A stretch of DNA of 64,000 nt from Cobetia sp. cqz5-12. GTDB lineage: Bacteria > Pseudomonadota > Gammaproteobacteria > Pseudomonadales > Halomonadaceae. Shown piece after piece: positions 9,324 through 16,783 of this stretch (the stretch's first letter is position 1; each line of letters begins with the position of its first letter). The stretch covers positions 2,108,001 to 2,172,000 of the forward strand of contig NZ_CP044522.1 of the NCBI RefSeq assembly GCF_016495405.1. The letters run 5' to 3'. Below the pieces are notes generated by a model. That model did not search any database, had not been told where the DNA came from, and saw nothing but the letters and a program-made list of their open reading frames with translations. The position numbers and the translations under genes are program-made.

Positions 9324-10289
9324 TCAGCATACGAAAGGCGGCAAGGGCGCAAAGGCCAGACGCTCCTTGAGCAACTTGTTTTCATGCGTCAGCTGCCCAA
9401 GCTGAGCCTCCAGGCGTGAGTATTCCGCCGAGGAGTGCTCCAGCTGCGCGCGCATGTCCTTGAGCTCCGTCTCGCGCTGCTGGCGAGCCGAGGCCTCCTC
9501 AAAGCGGCGACGCTCTTCTTCCTGCAGCTGCTTGCGTTGCTCGGCCGCCTGGGCATCGAGACGCTCGACGCGCTTCTCGAGCTGCTCCTGACGACGTCGA
9601 TGCTGTTTGTCGAGCTCGCTTTTCTCGAGACGTGCATCATCCAGCATCTTCATCAGGCGCGTTTCACTGGCTTCATGACGCGCCTCTTCCTGCGCGAGGC
9701 GCTCCTTCCACTCGCTTTCCTGCGCCTGAATCGCCTGCTGATGGCGCTCATGGTCTACTTCGCGCGTGCGCTCCATGGCCGCGATGTCTTCCTGGGCCAA
9801 GGTCAGACGCTTTTCGAGCTTGTCCTGCAGCTGCTGCCAATGTTCCTGCTCATTGGTCAATGTCGCCAATGCCTGCACGCGCTCTTCGAGGCGCGCCTGC
9901 ACCTGGGCCAATTGCTCGGACAGGGCGCTGAGACGCTGTTCGGCATCTTCCGCGCGGCGCTGTGCCTGCGCTTGGGCCTCACGCGCCTCGACGGTCTGCT
10001 TGTCCGCTTCCTGGCGATAGTGCACCAAGCTTTCATTGGCCAATGACTGCGCCTCCTTCCAGACCGTGGCCAGGGTCTCGGTGAGACTGTCAGGCATGGC
10101 CTGACTCAGTGGCTCATCACGCTTCTCGGCGCGCCGCTGGCGCCAATCACGCAGGTGATCGCTGATAGTGGTGAAGCTGCCGGTCCCCAGCACTTCACGA
10201 ATCTTCTGCACGCTCGGGGCCTCGCCCCGTGCCATCAGTGACTCGATGGCTCGTTGTACATCCTCGTACTGGACGCCAGTGCGCGCCAT
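9324..10289 (-). CDS. KfrA-like DNA-binding coiled-coil protein
   Basis: This 321-residue protein has an N-terminal helix-turn-helix domain of the KfrA_N type (roughly residues 1-110, including SVQKIREVLGTGSFTTISDHL). It is followed by about 200 residues of nearly unbroken coiled coil, rich in Glu, Gln, Arg and Ala. Plasmid KfrA proteins of this design bind their own promoter and aid partitioning; chromosomal copies are uncharacterised or nucleoid-associated. The ATG at 10289 is preceded by GGAG at 7 nt, and the longer frame adds 19 unconserved residues. It diverges from a tyrosine recombinase gene across an AT-rich palindromic gap that may hold its operator. Function on the chromosome is unknown. 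Confidence 0.8.
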   Translation of the reverse strand: MARTGVQYEDVQRAIESLMARGEAPSVQKIREVLGTGSFTTISDHLRDWRQRRAEKRDEPLSQAMPDSLTETLATVWKEAQSLANESLVHYRQEADKQTVEAREAQAQAQRRAEDAEQRLSALSEQLAQVQARLEERVQALATLTNEQEHWQQLQDKLEKRLTLAQEDIAAMERTREVDHERHQQAIQAQESEWKERLAQEEARHEASETRLMKMLDDARLEKSELDKQHRRRQEQLEKRVERLDAQAAEQRKQLQEEERRRFEEASARQQRETELKDMRAQLEHSSAEYSRLEAQLGQLTHENKLLKERLAFAPLPPFVC

Positions 10290-10535
10290 GGGAATCTCCG
10301 TCCGTAGTCCGTCATTGATACATGGTCTGTCATTGATTCGTCGCAAGTCTTTGCTGCCTGGCCGCCATTACGCCACGAAGCGCGACCAACTACCACTCTC
10401 AAACGTGCACTCTACAAGCACGTGCTGACAGCTGATGGGCCACGCCATCTGACGAGAGCATTGCCGTGATGTCACTCACCCTATTGTGCCATCGGCCTGC
10501 CGCCAGTCTGGTGCCCATCTTAGCGATGTTTTCTC

Positions 10536-10635
10536 ACAAGATAAAGATAATTACATATTACGTAATACGTAATTTACGATACATTGTACTCTATAAATTC
10601 ATGATTACGCGCCTTATCTTGAATTATCTTGATCA
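10536..10635. promoter_or_regulatory. AT-rich palindromic island between KfrA-like and recombinase genes
   Basis: In an otherwise GC-rich genome this ~100-bp stretch is strongly AT-rich. Its core is a perfect 17-bp palindrome at 10557-10573 (ATTACGTA-A-TACGTAAT). It is flanked on the left by AAGATAAAGATAA (10539-10551) and on the right by TTATCTTGAATTATCTTGA (10613-10631), which are inverted copies of the same AAGATAA element. This suits a multi-site operator, possibly autoregulated by the KfrA-like protein, or a recombination site for the neighbouring recombinase. Both roles are inferences. Confidence 0.6.
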
Positions 10636-10672
10636 TAACGTCACAATCAGCCCCGAGGACAGGCCAAGGCTG

Positions 10673-10740
10673 GAGAGAATAGGGTAGGGCAGAACAGGCA
10701 AGGACAGAGCAGGGATGGGTAGAGCAGGAAAGGGCAGACA
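10673..10740. repeat. 15-nt degenerate tandem repeat upstream of recombinase gene
   Basis: Units at 10688-10702, 10703-10717 and 10718-10732 fit the consensus GRYAGARCAGGNAWG in strict 15-nt register, with weaker flanking copies. No gene is supported; reading frames across it are five-residue Leu-Pro repeats caused by the unit length. Confidence 0.65.
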
Positions 10741-10833
10741 AGTGAATGCCAGGGGCGCCATAGCGCGGCGCACGCCTGATATGACGCGCCAGACGGGCGA
10801 TATACAGCCATGAGCAGCAACGGGAGTTGATCG

Positions 10834-12096
10834 GTGGAAGAAAGCACGCATGACGGCATCACCGCGCTGGTCGGGCATCTGGAGGGCGAGCTATCAAGAG
10901 TGCAGCAACATGCTCAGCTGACGGCCGCTGATGATCGCTCACTGATTCGCGCCCACACGGATGTCGAGGCCGTGGCCGCCTGGCTCAACGAATATCGCCA
11001 CAGCGCTCAGACGCTGCGTGCCTATCGCAAGGAGGCGGAGCGCCTGCTGCTATGGCTCAAGGCCGAGGGAGAGCAGGGCAGAGCATCCGCCCTGGCCAGC
11101 CTGGATCGCGAACGACTCGCGCACTTCGAGGCGTTTCTGGCCGACCCTCAGCCTGCAGAGGTCTGGATCGGCAGCGTGCGCGCCCGCAAGCATCCGCAGT
11201 GGCGACCCTTTCGCGGCCCGCTGGCCCCCGCCAGCCGCCGTCAGAGCCTGGTGATCCTGCAGGGCATGTATGCATGGCTGATCGAGGCCGGCTACCTGTC
11301 ACGCAATCCGTTCCGTCTGATGCGCGACAAGCGCCGCATGGACAACCGCACGCTGCGCATCGAACGCTATCTTGAGCGCCCGCTATGGGACTGGTTGTGG
11401 AGGCGTATCGAAGCGCATTGCGAGGAGTTGACACCGGTCCGTGCTTCACCTGAAGACGAGGTGTCCCGCGAGCGCTTCGTGGCCGAGCGCCAGCGCTTTC
11501 TGTTCGCGTTCGCCTATCTGATGGCGCCCCGCATTGCGGAAATGGCAGCCGCAAGGATGGGGGATATCGTCAAGCGAGAAGGCCAGTTGTGGTGGCGCGT
11601 GATAGGCAAGGGCGCCAAGCTGGCCGAGATTCCGCTGCCGCCGCCGATGCTCGAGGCGCTGGTTCGCTGGCGACGCCTGCGCGGGCTCAGTGATCTGCCG
11701 CAGGCACTGCCCACCGATGAGTCGCTGCCGCTACTGGCGCGCCTGGATGGCACGACACCGCTCGGCGACAACCAGCTCTACCGCTTGATCAAGCAGACTT
11801 TTGCCCGAGCCGCCAACGACATGCGCCAGCGCATCCAGCGCCCCGGCGATGCCAGCGAGCTGATGGCACGCACCCTCGACCAGGCAAGCCCTCACTGGCT
11901 GCGCCACACCGCGATCACCCATCAGGCACAGGCCGGGGTAGAGCTGCGCTTTCTGTCACGCTCCGCCAGACACTCGCGACTGGATACGACATCGCGCTAT
12001 CTGCACGCCGAGGACAGCGAGTGGCAACAGCAGATGGCCAGGCATTCGCTGGCGACGCCAGGCTATCCCCCTGAGGCGTCAGAACACGACCAATGA
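10834..12096 (+). CDS. tyrosine recombinase / phage-integrase family protein
   Basis: This 420-residue site-specific recombinase has the full catalytic set. The first Arg lies in YLMAPRIAEMAA; the Lys lies in the GKGAKLAEIPL beta-hairpin; HWLRH supplies the H-x-x-R; ARHSRLDTTSRYLH supplies the second His and the nucleophilic Tyr. An N-terminal SAM-like core-binding domain (about residues 40-130) is followed by the catalytic domain. The start is GTG at 10834 with GGGAG about 9 nt upstream. It is longer than XerC/XerD (~300 aa) and has extra segments. There is no phage or IS context, tRNA target or excisionase, so it may be a resident chromosomal recombinase. Its pairing with the divergent KfrA-like gene is noted as a finding. 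Confidence 0.85.
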   Translation: MEESTHDGITALVGHLEGELSRVQQHAQLTAADDRSLIRAHTDVEAVAAWLNEYRHSAQTLRAYRKEAERLLLWLKAEGEQGRASALASLDRERLAHFEAFLADPQPAEVWIGSVRARKHPQWRPFRGPLAPASRRQSLVILQGMYAWLIEAGYLSRNPFRLMRDKRRMDNRTLRIERYLERPLWDWLWRRIEAHCEELTPVRASPEDEVSRERFVAERQRFLFAFAYLMAPRIAEMAAARMGDIVKREGQLWWRVIGKGAKLAEIPLPPPMLEALVRWRRLRGLSDLPQALPTDESLPLLARLDGTTPLGDNQLYRLIKQTFARAANDMRQRIQRPGDASELMARTLDQASPHWLRHTAITHQAQAGVELRFLSRSARHSRLDTTSRYLHAEDSEWQQQMARHSLATPGYPPEASEHDQ

Positions 12097-12207
12097 GCGT
12101 TGTCCTGGGCGCTCAGGCCGAAGGCACCGTGCGTCCGCCTGAGTCAGGCGTTATCATGGCGACAGCGTATCTTCAGACACTTTGTAGCGACATCATCGGG
12201 AGTCAGC

Positions 12208-12639
12208 ATGAGCGACGCGCAACAAGCGCAGGCGGAACTGGTCGAGGAATTCAGCTTCTTCGACAACTGGATGGACCGCTATCAGTACATCATCGACATG
12301 GGCAAGGCGCTGCCGGAATACCCGGAGGCACTCAAAGGCCCTGAGACCAAGATCGATGGCTGCCAGTCCAACGTCTGGATCCATCCCGAAGTGCGTGGCG
12401 AAGGCAGCGAGCAGCGCCTGCATTTCCAGGCGACCTCGGACGCCGCCATCGTGGCTGGCCTGATCGCCGTGGTGCTACGCATCTACAACGACCGGACGCC
12501 GCAGGAAATCGTCGCCACCCAGCCGACCTTCCTCAATGAGCTTGGCCTCGACAAGCACCTGTCGCCGACGCGCTCCAACGGCTTGCATGCGATGCTCAAG
12601 CGTATCTACGGCGTAGCCGAGCTTCACGCCAACGCCTGA
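12208..12639 (+). CDS. sufE: SufE family sulfur acceptor protein
   Basis: A 143-residue cytoplasmic protein that takes persulfide sulfur from a SufS/CsdA cysteine desulfurase and passes it on for Fe-S cluster assembly. The active-site Cys lies in KIDGCQSNVWIHPE (residue ~51), matching the conserved GCxSxVW motif. The following segments (ATSDAAIVAGLIAVVLRIYND and LGLDKHLSPTRSNGL) are typical. Start ATG at 12208 follows CGGGAG. It stands alone here without sufS or csdA, so whether the partner is SufS or CsdA cannot be told. A terminator follows. Confidence 0.92.
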   Translation: MSDAQQAQAELVEEFSFFDNWMDRYQYIIDMGKALPEYPEALKGPETKIDGCQSNVWIHPEVRGEGSEQRLHFQATSDAAIVAGLIAVVLRIYNDRTPQEIVATQPTFLNELGLDKHLSPTRSNGLHAMLKRIYGVAELHANA

Positions 12640-12706
12640 GGCCTGGCGTTTTCGCTCTGAGGCTTCAGACCTGATGATTCAGGTCTGAGCCGACCCGAGT
12701 AACGCA

Positions 12707-12761
12707 AGACGCCCGCCATTCCGCTCGAAATCTCGAGACTGGAATGGCGGGCGTCTTTTTT
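12707..12761. terminator. strong terminator after sufE
   Basis: A 17-bp stem, AAGACGCCCGCCATTCC with GGAATGGCGGGCGTCTT, runs into a T-tract on the plus strand. It separates sufE from the convergent RES toxin gene. A smaller hairpin (CAGACCTGA with TTCAGGTCTG) sits just before it at 12666-12687. Confidence 0.88.
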
Positions 12762-12823
12762 GGGTTTTTCTCAAGAATTTCTCAGGGCTTTCTCAGGTCG
12801 TTCAGCAGGGCGTTTTCACACCC

Positions 12824-13558
12824 TCAGCGATGCTCGCGCACCTCCAGCACATGCGTCATCGCCTGATGCTGCCCATCCCAGACATAACGCAGGTGCGGCC
12901 CCTGAATGGGGATGCTGACCGCCGGCGGACGCAGAATGGCGGCGCACTCGGCGCCTGCATCCACCTGGGCGTGGCGCACGCTCGGATAGAGCAGGCCAAA
13001 GCTGCCAGCCTCTCGCAACCTGGCGGCAAAGGCCTGGCCGGCAGGGTAGCTGGCCATGTCTGGCTGACAGAGGGCGTCATGACCCTCGCGAATGTCATGC
13101 AGTGGCTGCGTCACGCGATTGACGTAGCTGCGCATGGTCATTTCCTGACTGGGCTGCGCGGTATCGGCCAGAAAGCGCGCCATGTGGAAGCGGGTCTCGC
13201 TGATCGCGGTGTCCAGCGTACTGGCGCAGTAATAGACCCCGAAACTGCCATCGGTAAAGCGCGAGGCGCGCCCGATGTGCGTGAAGGCGGCCATCACCGG
13301 CGTGGAACCCGGCCCGCTGATGCGGTCTTGCGGTGCGACGCGATTCAGCTCGCCGGCTTCTTCGCGCAGGCGATCATTGGTCAGCGCCTCGATGGCAAAC
13401 GCCATTTCCAGCTCATCAGGCTCGAGAATATCCTCGAATACCGAAATGGGCGGGAAGGCGCTGGAGATCACACGCCAGGCGTTCTGCCAGTCCGGCAGCG
13501 TCAGCGCGGGCAGGGCGGAGTCATCGACATGCTTGCCTTCGCTCGTCCATTCGCTCAT
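12824..13558 (-). CDS. RES-domain toxin
   Basis: This 244-residue protein has the RES fold: RASRFTDGSFGVYYCA supplies the conserved Arg and Tyr, TLDTAISETRFH the conserved Glu, and YPSVRH the conserved Ser. Characterised RES toxins (ParT, MbcT) degrade or ADP-ribosylate with NAD+ as substrate, causing growth arrest. The start ATG at 13558 overlaps the stop codon of the upstream antitoxin gene (ATGA), the usual antitoxin-first order with translational coupling. The protein ends in a His-rich tail. The toxic biochemistry (NAD+ phosphorolysis, NAD+ hydrolysis or ADP-ribosylation) cannot be told from sequence. Confidence 0.88.
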   Translation of the reverse strand: MSEWTSEGKHVDDSALPALTLPDWQNAWRVISSAFPPISVFEDILEPDELEMAFAIEALTNDRLREEAGELNRVAPQDRISGPGSTPVMAAFTHIGRASRFTDGSFGVYYCASTLDTAISETRFHMARFLADTAQPSQEMTMRSYVNRVTQPLHDIREGHDALCQPDMASYPAGQAFAARLREAGSFGLLYPSVRHAQVDAGAECAAILRPPAVSIPIQGPHLRYVWDGQHQAMTHVLEVREHR

Positions 13559-13956
13559 CCACGCACTCCGTCGAGATAACGGCGAGTGTCGGCCAGCGAG
13601 ACCACCTGACCGGCCAGCATGTAGTCCAGCGCACTCTGGCCATTGAAGGGCGCCGCACGATTGGGGCGACGCACCCATTCATGGGCCATCTCAGGCGTAT
13701 TGCTGAACAGGATGCGCAGGGCCTTGTGAATCCCCATCACGTAGGAGATACGCTCCAGGGTGTCGTTGGGCAGGCGCACTTCCGGCAGCTTGCGGTACTT
13801 GTGGTAGGTGGTGGTGCCGATACCCCCCAGCAGCACGCGCTGATCCGCCGCGCTGCACTGCCACTTCTCCATGATGTTGAAGAAGGACTTGAGGGCAACG
13901 CGGCCCGCACTGGGGCTGGTCGGGGACACACGATCGAGGGCGGCTGCGGTGGACAT
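13555..13956 (-). CDS. Xre/MbcA/ParS-type antitoxin (DUF2384)
   Basis: This 133-residue antitoxin partners the RES toxin immediately downstream (4-nt overlap). The N-terminal half is an Xre-like helix-turn-helix (around residues 40-90); the C-terminal half carries the DUF2384 signature, with NTPEMAHEWVRRPN and the terminal FNGQSALDYMLAGQ. It should neutralise the toxin and repress its own promoter; an inverted repeat ~50 bp upstream is a candidate operator. The ATG at 13956 is chosen because AGGAGA precedes it; the frame extends 41 codons further upstream without conservation. Confidence 0.88.
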   Translation of the reverse strand: MSTAAALDRVSPTSPSAGRVALKSFFNIMEKWQCSAADQRVLLGGIGTTTYHKYRKLPEVRLPNDTLERISYVMGIHKALRILFSNTPEMAHEWVRRPNRAAPFNGQSALDYMLAGQVVSLADTRRYLDGVRG

Positions 13957-14003
13957 GACATTCTCCTGCTGACTGACGATGGCGTCACAGCTGACACCAT
14001 ATA

Positions 14004-14036
14004 CATGTGAATGATAGCACATAATTTCTTCACATG
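14004..14036. promoter_or_regulatory. candidate operator of the RES/Xre operon
   Basis: CATGTGAA (14004-14011) and its exact inverse TTCACATG (14029-14036) are separated by 17 AT-rich bases, about 50 bp upstream of the antitoxin start. The intervening sequence contains TATCAT on the minus strand, a possible -10 box. Autoregulation by the antitoxin is inferred from the family. Confidence 0.5.
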
Positions 14037-14075
14037 CGTACGAGCGTCCACGATGCAAGACGCTGTCATGCGTCA

Positions 14076-14357
14076 TCAAGACCTGGGCGCGTCGTCCTTA
14101 TCATGCGCATCACAGCAGCTGGCAGACGAGGCGTGATTCTTGCGCGGTGGCACGGGGTCCACGCCACCCGGCCCACCCAGTGGGTGGCAGCGCGACAGAC
14201 GCCTGGCCGTGAGCCAGCACCCCTTGAGGGGCCCATGCACCTTGATGGCCTCAAGTCCATAACTGGAGCAGGAAGGGTAGAAGCGACAACGCGGCCCCAG
14301 CAGCGGGCTGAGCACCAGCTGATAGCCGCGCAGCAAACCGGTCAGCAGGCGCGTCAT
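14076..14357 (-). CDS. yidD: membrane protein insertion efficiency factor YidD
   Basis: This 93-residue peripheral inner-membrane protein assists YidC-dependent membrane insertion. It has the family core [35 protein letters not shown], given here as the segments [15 protein letters not shown] and [11 protein letters not shown], followed by [19 protein letters not shown]. Elsewhere yidD usually sits between rnpA and yidC; here it lies 37 bp after hisI at the end of the zinc gene block, on the same strand. That is an unusual position and suggests a paralogue or relocation. The start is uncertain: 14357 gives the usual N-terminus, while an in-frame ATG at 14408 overlaps hisI. Confidence 0.85.
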   Translation of the reverse strand: MTRLLTGLLRGYQLVLSPLLGPRCRFYPSCSSYGLEAIKVHGPLKGCWLTARRLSRCHPLGGPGGVDPVPPRKNHASSASCCDAHDKDDAPRS

Positions 14358-14394
14358 GACCGACGTCACGCCGCGCCTGAGAGAGTGGCGATGT

Positions 14395-14841
14395 TCAGGC
14401 GTTGCCATACAGGGTGTTCGGATCAATGATCGGTGCATCGGTAATCTCGGCACCTTCAGCATCCAGGCGCCAGTAGAAGCAGCTCTTGCGGCCGGTATGG
14501 CAGGCAGGGCCTGTCTGATCGACCTTGACCAGCAGGGTGTCGCCATCGCAGTCCAGATGCGTACTGACCAGCCTCTGCTGTTGGCCCGAACTCTCGCCCT
14601 TGCGCCACAGCTTGCTGCGTGAGCGTGAGAAGTAGCACACGCGACCAGTGGAGAGCGTCTCGTGCAGGGCTTCGGCGTTCATCCACGCCATCATCAATAC
14701 CTCACCACTGTCGTGCTGTTGCGCGATGGCGGGAATCAGGCCGTCGCCATTCCAGGGCAAGGCGGCGATCAGCGCATCCAGCGCAACCTTCTCGCCGACA
14801 TCGGCAGTCTCCAGCGACTTGAGTAGTCCATCCTGTGCCAT
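14395..14841 (-). CDS. hisI: phosphoribosyl-AMP cyclohydrolase (stand-alone HisI)
   Basis: This 148-residue enzyme opens the adenine ring of PR-AMP, the third step of histidine synthesis. It is a zinc- and magnesium-dependent enzyme; the three zinc cysteines Cys98, Cys114 and Cys121 ([15 protein letters not shown]) are all present. There is no HisE domain. No other his gene is adjacent. It is instead the fourth gene after znuA-znuC-znuB. hisI paralogues inside Zur regulons are a recognised pattern in proteobacteria, so this may be a second copy expressed in zinc starvation. Whether another hisI exists elsewhere cannot be seen. Confidence 0.92.
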   Translation of the reverse strand: MAQDGLLKSLETADVGEKVALDALIAALPWNGDGLIPAIAQQHDSGEVLMMAWMNAEALHETLSTGRVCYFSRSRSKLWRKGESSGQQQRLVSTHLDCDGDTLLVKVDQTGPACHTGRKSCFYWRLDAEGAEITDAPIIDPNTLYGNA

Positions 14842-14872
14842 TGAGGGTGTTTCCTTGCAGAGTCCATATCGA

Positions 14873-14908
14873 AGCCCCTGCCAGTGTCATGTCACGCTGG
14901 CAGGGGCT
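14873..14908 (-). terminator. intercistronic hairpin between znuB and hisI
   Basis: Perfect 12-bp stem AGCCCCTGCCAG with CTGGCAGGGGCT around a 12-nt loop. On the minus strand it is followed by TCGATATG, not a T-run. It may end part of the znu transcript or stabilise its 3' end, leaving hisI partly uncoupled. Confidence 0.5.
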
Positions 14909-14938
14909 CACGCAGTATTCAGTATCACAAGCCGCGAA

Positions 14939-15763
14939 TCAGCGACGCAGCCCGCCACGGGCACTGCGCCAGATGAGCGACAGCAGGTAGGCGACACCGG
15001 CCACCAGCACGATGGTCGCACCGGCAGGCAGGTCGAACTGCCACGAGAGCGCCAGCCCACCTGTAGTGAAGGCCATGGCCGCCAGGCTCGCGATCACGAT
15101 CATCATGCCAAGTGAGCGGGCATGATGGCCGGCAAGCGCGGCAGGCAAGGACAACAAGGCCAACACCATGATCAAGCCCACGGCCTGCAGCAGCAACACG
15201 ACGGTGATCGCCACCATCACCAGCAGCAGCAGATAGAGCGTCTTGACCGGCACGCCCCGCAGACGCGCGAACTCTTCATCGAAGATCACCGCAGTCAGCG
15301 GGCGATGTACCAGCAACAACACCAGCGCCAGACCTCCCACCATCCAGGCAAGGGTACCGATGGCATCCGCGGGCACCAGCAGCAGGTTGCCGAACAGGTA
15401 GCTCATCAGGTCGACCTTGTAACCCGGGGTCTGACTGATGAACAGAATGCCGGTAGCCATGCCAATTGCCCACAGCGCACCGATGACGGTGTCTTCCTGA
15501 TCAAAACCCTTGAGACTGATGTAGCCGATCAGCAAGGCGGCGAGGATGGCACTGATGAAGGCGCCGACCAAAGGGCTTGCGCCCATGAAGTAGGCGATCC
15601 CCATGCCGGCAAGCACGGTATGGGCGATCCCCCCGGCCAGATAGCCGATGCGGCGTACCACGACATAGGGGCCGACCAGACCGGCCGCAAGACTGGCCAG
15701 CAGACCGGCGAAGAGGGCGTTCTGGAGAAAATCCTGGCTGCCCAGGGCGGTGATGAAATTCAT
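14939..15763 (-). CDS. znuB: zinc ABC transporter permease ZnuB
   Basis: This 274-residue integral membrane protein forms the channel of the high-affinity zinc importer ZnuABC. About eight hydrophobic segments fit the ABC-3 family, with conserved stretches YVVVRRIGYLAGGIAHTVLAG (residue ~32 on) and the coupling region LSLPAALAGHHARS. It starts at an ATG 78 bp after the znuC stop and is on the same strand as znuA and znuC. Length and order match known ZnuB proteins. Manganese/iron ABC-3 permeases look alike; zinc specificity is inferred from the Zur gene and the His-rich ZnuA in the same block. Confidence 0.93.
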   Translation of the reverse strand: MNFITALGSQDFLQNALFAGLLASLAAGLVGPYVVVRRIGYLAGGIAHTVLAGMGIAYFMGASPLVGAFISAILAALLIGYISLKGFDQEDTVIGALWAIGMATGILFISQTPGYKVDLMSYLFGNLLLVPADAIGTLAWMVGGLALVLLLVHRPLTAVIFDEEFARLRGVPVKTLYLLLLVMVAITVVLLLQAVGLIMVLALLSLPAALAGHHARSLGMMIVIASLAAMAFTTGGLALSWQFDLPAGATIVLVAGVAYLLSLIWRSARGGLRR

Positions 15764-15841
15764 GTAGTGTAAGCCTAGAGCGCAGAGCGGGCGACGTGAA
15801 GGAAGTGAAACAGGCCAGACGAGCAGTCACCGGCCGCGACA

Positions 15842-16672
15842 TCAGTGATGGTGATGGATCATCTGGACGTGTTCGCCATAGAGCCGCTCGATCGATTCGG
15901 CGGTGAGCGTCTCGGTGTCATGGACGATCATCTTGCGGTTGAGGCAGGCCACTCGATCGACGTAGTCACTGATGAAGCCGAGATCGTGACTGATCACCAC
16001 CACGCTCATGCGGTTGGCCAGACGATTGAACAGCTCGAACAGCGAGCGCTCGCCGTCGCTGTCGACACTCGCGGTGGGCTCATCCAGCAGCAGCAACTGA
16101 GGCTCGGCCGCCAGGGCGCGAGCGATCAGCACACGCTGCAACTGACCGCCGGAGAGGGCATCGATATGTCGACGGCGCAGGTGACTGATGCCGACTTCTT
16201 CCAGCACTGCACCGATCGCCTCACGGTCCGCGCGTGGCCACGGGCCCCACTGGCGACGACGCCCTTGACGCCCCATCAGCACGACATCTTCCACACGGAT
16301 GGGGAAGCGCTTCACGAAGTTGGCAAACTGCGGCACATAGCCGATATGGCGCGCAGCAGTCTGAGGCGTGCGCCCCAGCACCCGGACACAGCCAGCCGCT
16401 GGCTTGTGAAGACCGAGTATCAGCTTGAGCAAAGTGCTCTTGCCACCACCGTTGGGCCCGATCAGTCCCACGATCTCGCGCGCGCCGACCTGAAAGTCGA
16501 CATCGTCGAGAATGACCTGCTCGCCATACCGGAAGGTCACGCCGCGAATATCAATGGCATCCGGTGCATCTGCCGGCACCGGGCGAAAGACCGGTCCGAC
16601 ACTGCGCCCGGTGGCTGACGCCTCCGGATGGCTGTCCGTGCGCGGGCGCGCGACGGAGATGGGGCTGACCAT
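15842..16672 (-). CDS. znuC: zinc ABC transporter ATP-binding protein ZnuC
   Basis: A 276-residue cytoplasmic ATPase that powers ZnuB. Walker A is GPNGGGKST (around residue 80), the ABC signature is LSGGQLQRVLIARAL, Walker B is LLLLDEPTASVD, and the H-loop His lies in VVVISHDLG. The protein ends in HVQMIHHHH, a His cluster also seen in other ZnuC proteins and a plausible metal-binding tail. The ATG at 16672 follows ACGAGG. A 37-codon N-terminal extension before the ATP-binding domain (about residues 1-40) is longer than in E. coli ZnuC. Confidence 0.93.
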   Translation of the reverse strand: MVSPISVARPRTDSHPEASATGRSVGPVFRPVPADAPDAIDIRGVTFRYGEQVILDDVDFQVGAREIVGLIGPNGGGKSTLLKLILGLHKPAAGCVRVLGRTPQTAARHIGYVPQFANFVKRFPIRVEDVVLMGRQGRRRQWGPWPRADREAIGAVLEEVGISHLRRRHIDALSGGQLQRVLIARALAAEPQLLLLDEPTASVDSDGERSLFELFNRLANRMSVVVISHDLGFISDYVDRVACLNRKMIVHDTETLTAESIERLYGEHVQMIHHHH

Positions 16673-16696
16673 GACGTAAGGTACCTCGTTGCAACG

Positions 16697-16722
16697 CAGA
16701 CGGGCGCATGAGCGCCCGTCTG
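16697..16722. repeat. perfect hairpin between znuA and znuC
   Basis: CAGACGGGCGC and GCGCCCGTCTG form an 11-bp perfect stem around ATGA. No T-run follows on the znu-coding strand, so an mRNA-stability or attenuation role is more likely than full termination. Uneven expression of ZnuA over ZnuCB would fit. Confidence 0.6.
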
Positions 16723-16783
16723 ACTTTTCGATGGGGCAGGCATTGTGCAAGATCAGACGCCATGCGCAATACCCGGCCGGCAA

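Noticed and set aside
10834..12096. Integrase of a genomic island
   Set aside because: No tRNA target, direct repeats, excisionase or cargo genes are visible on either side; flanking genes are ordinary chromosomal genes.
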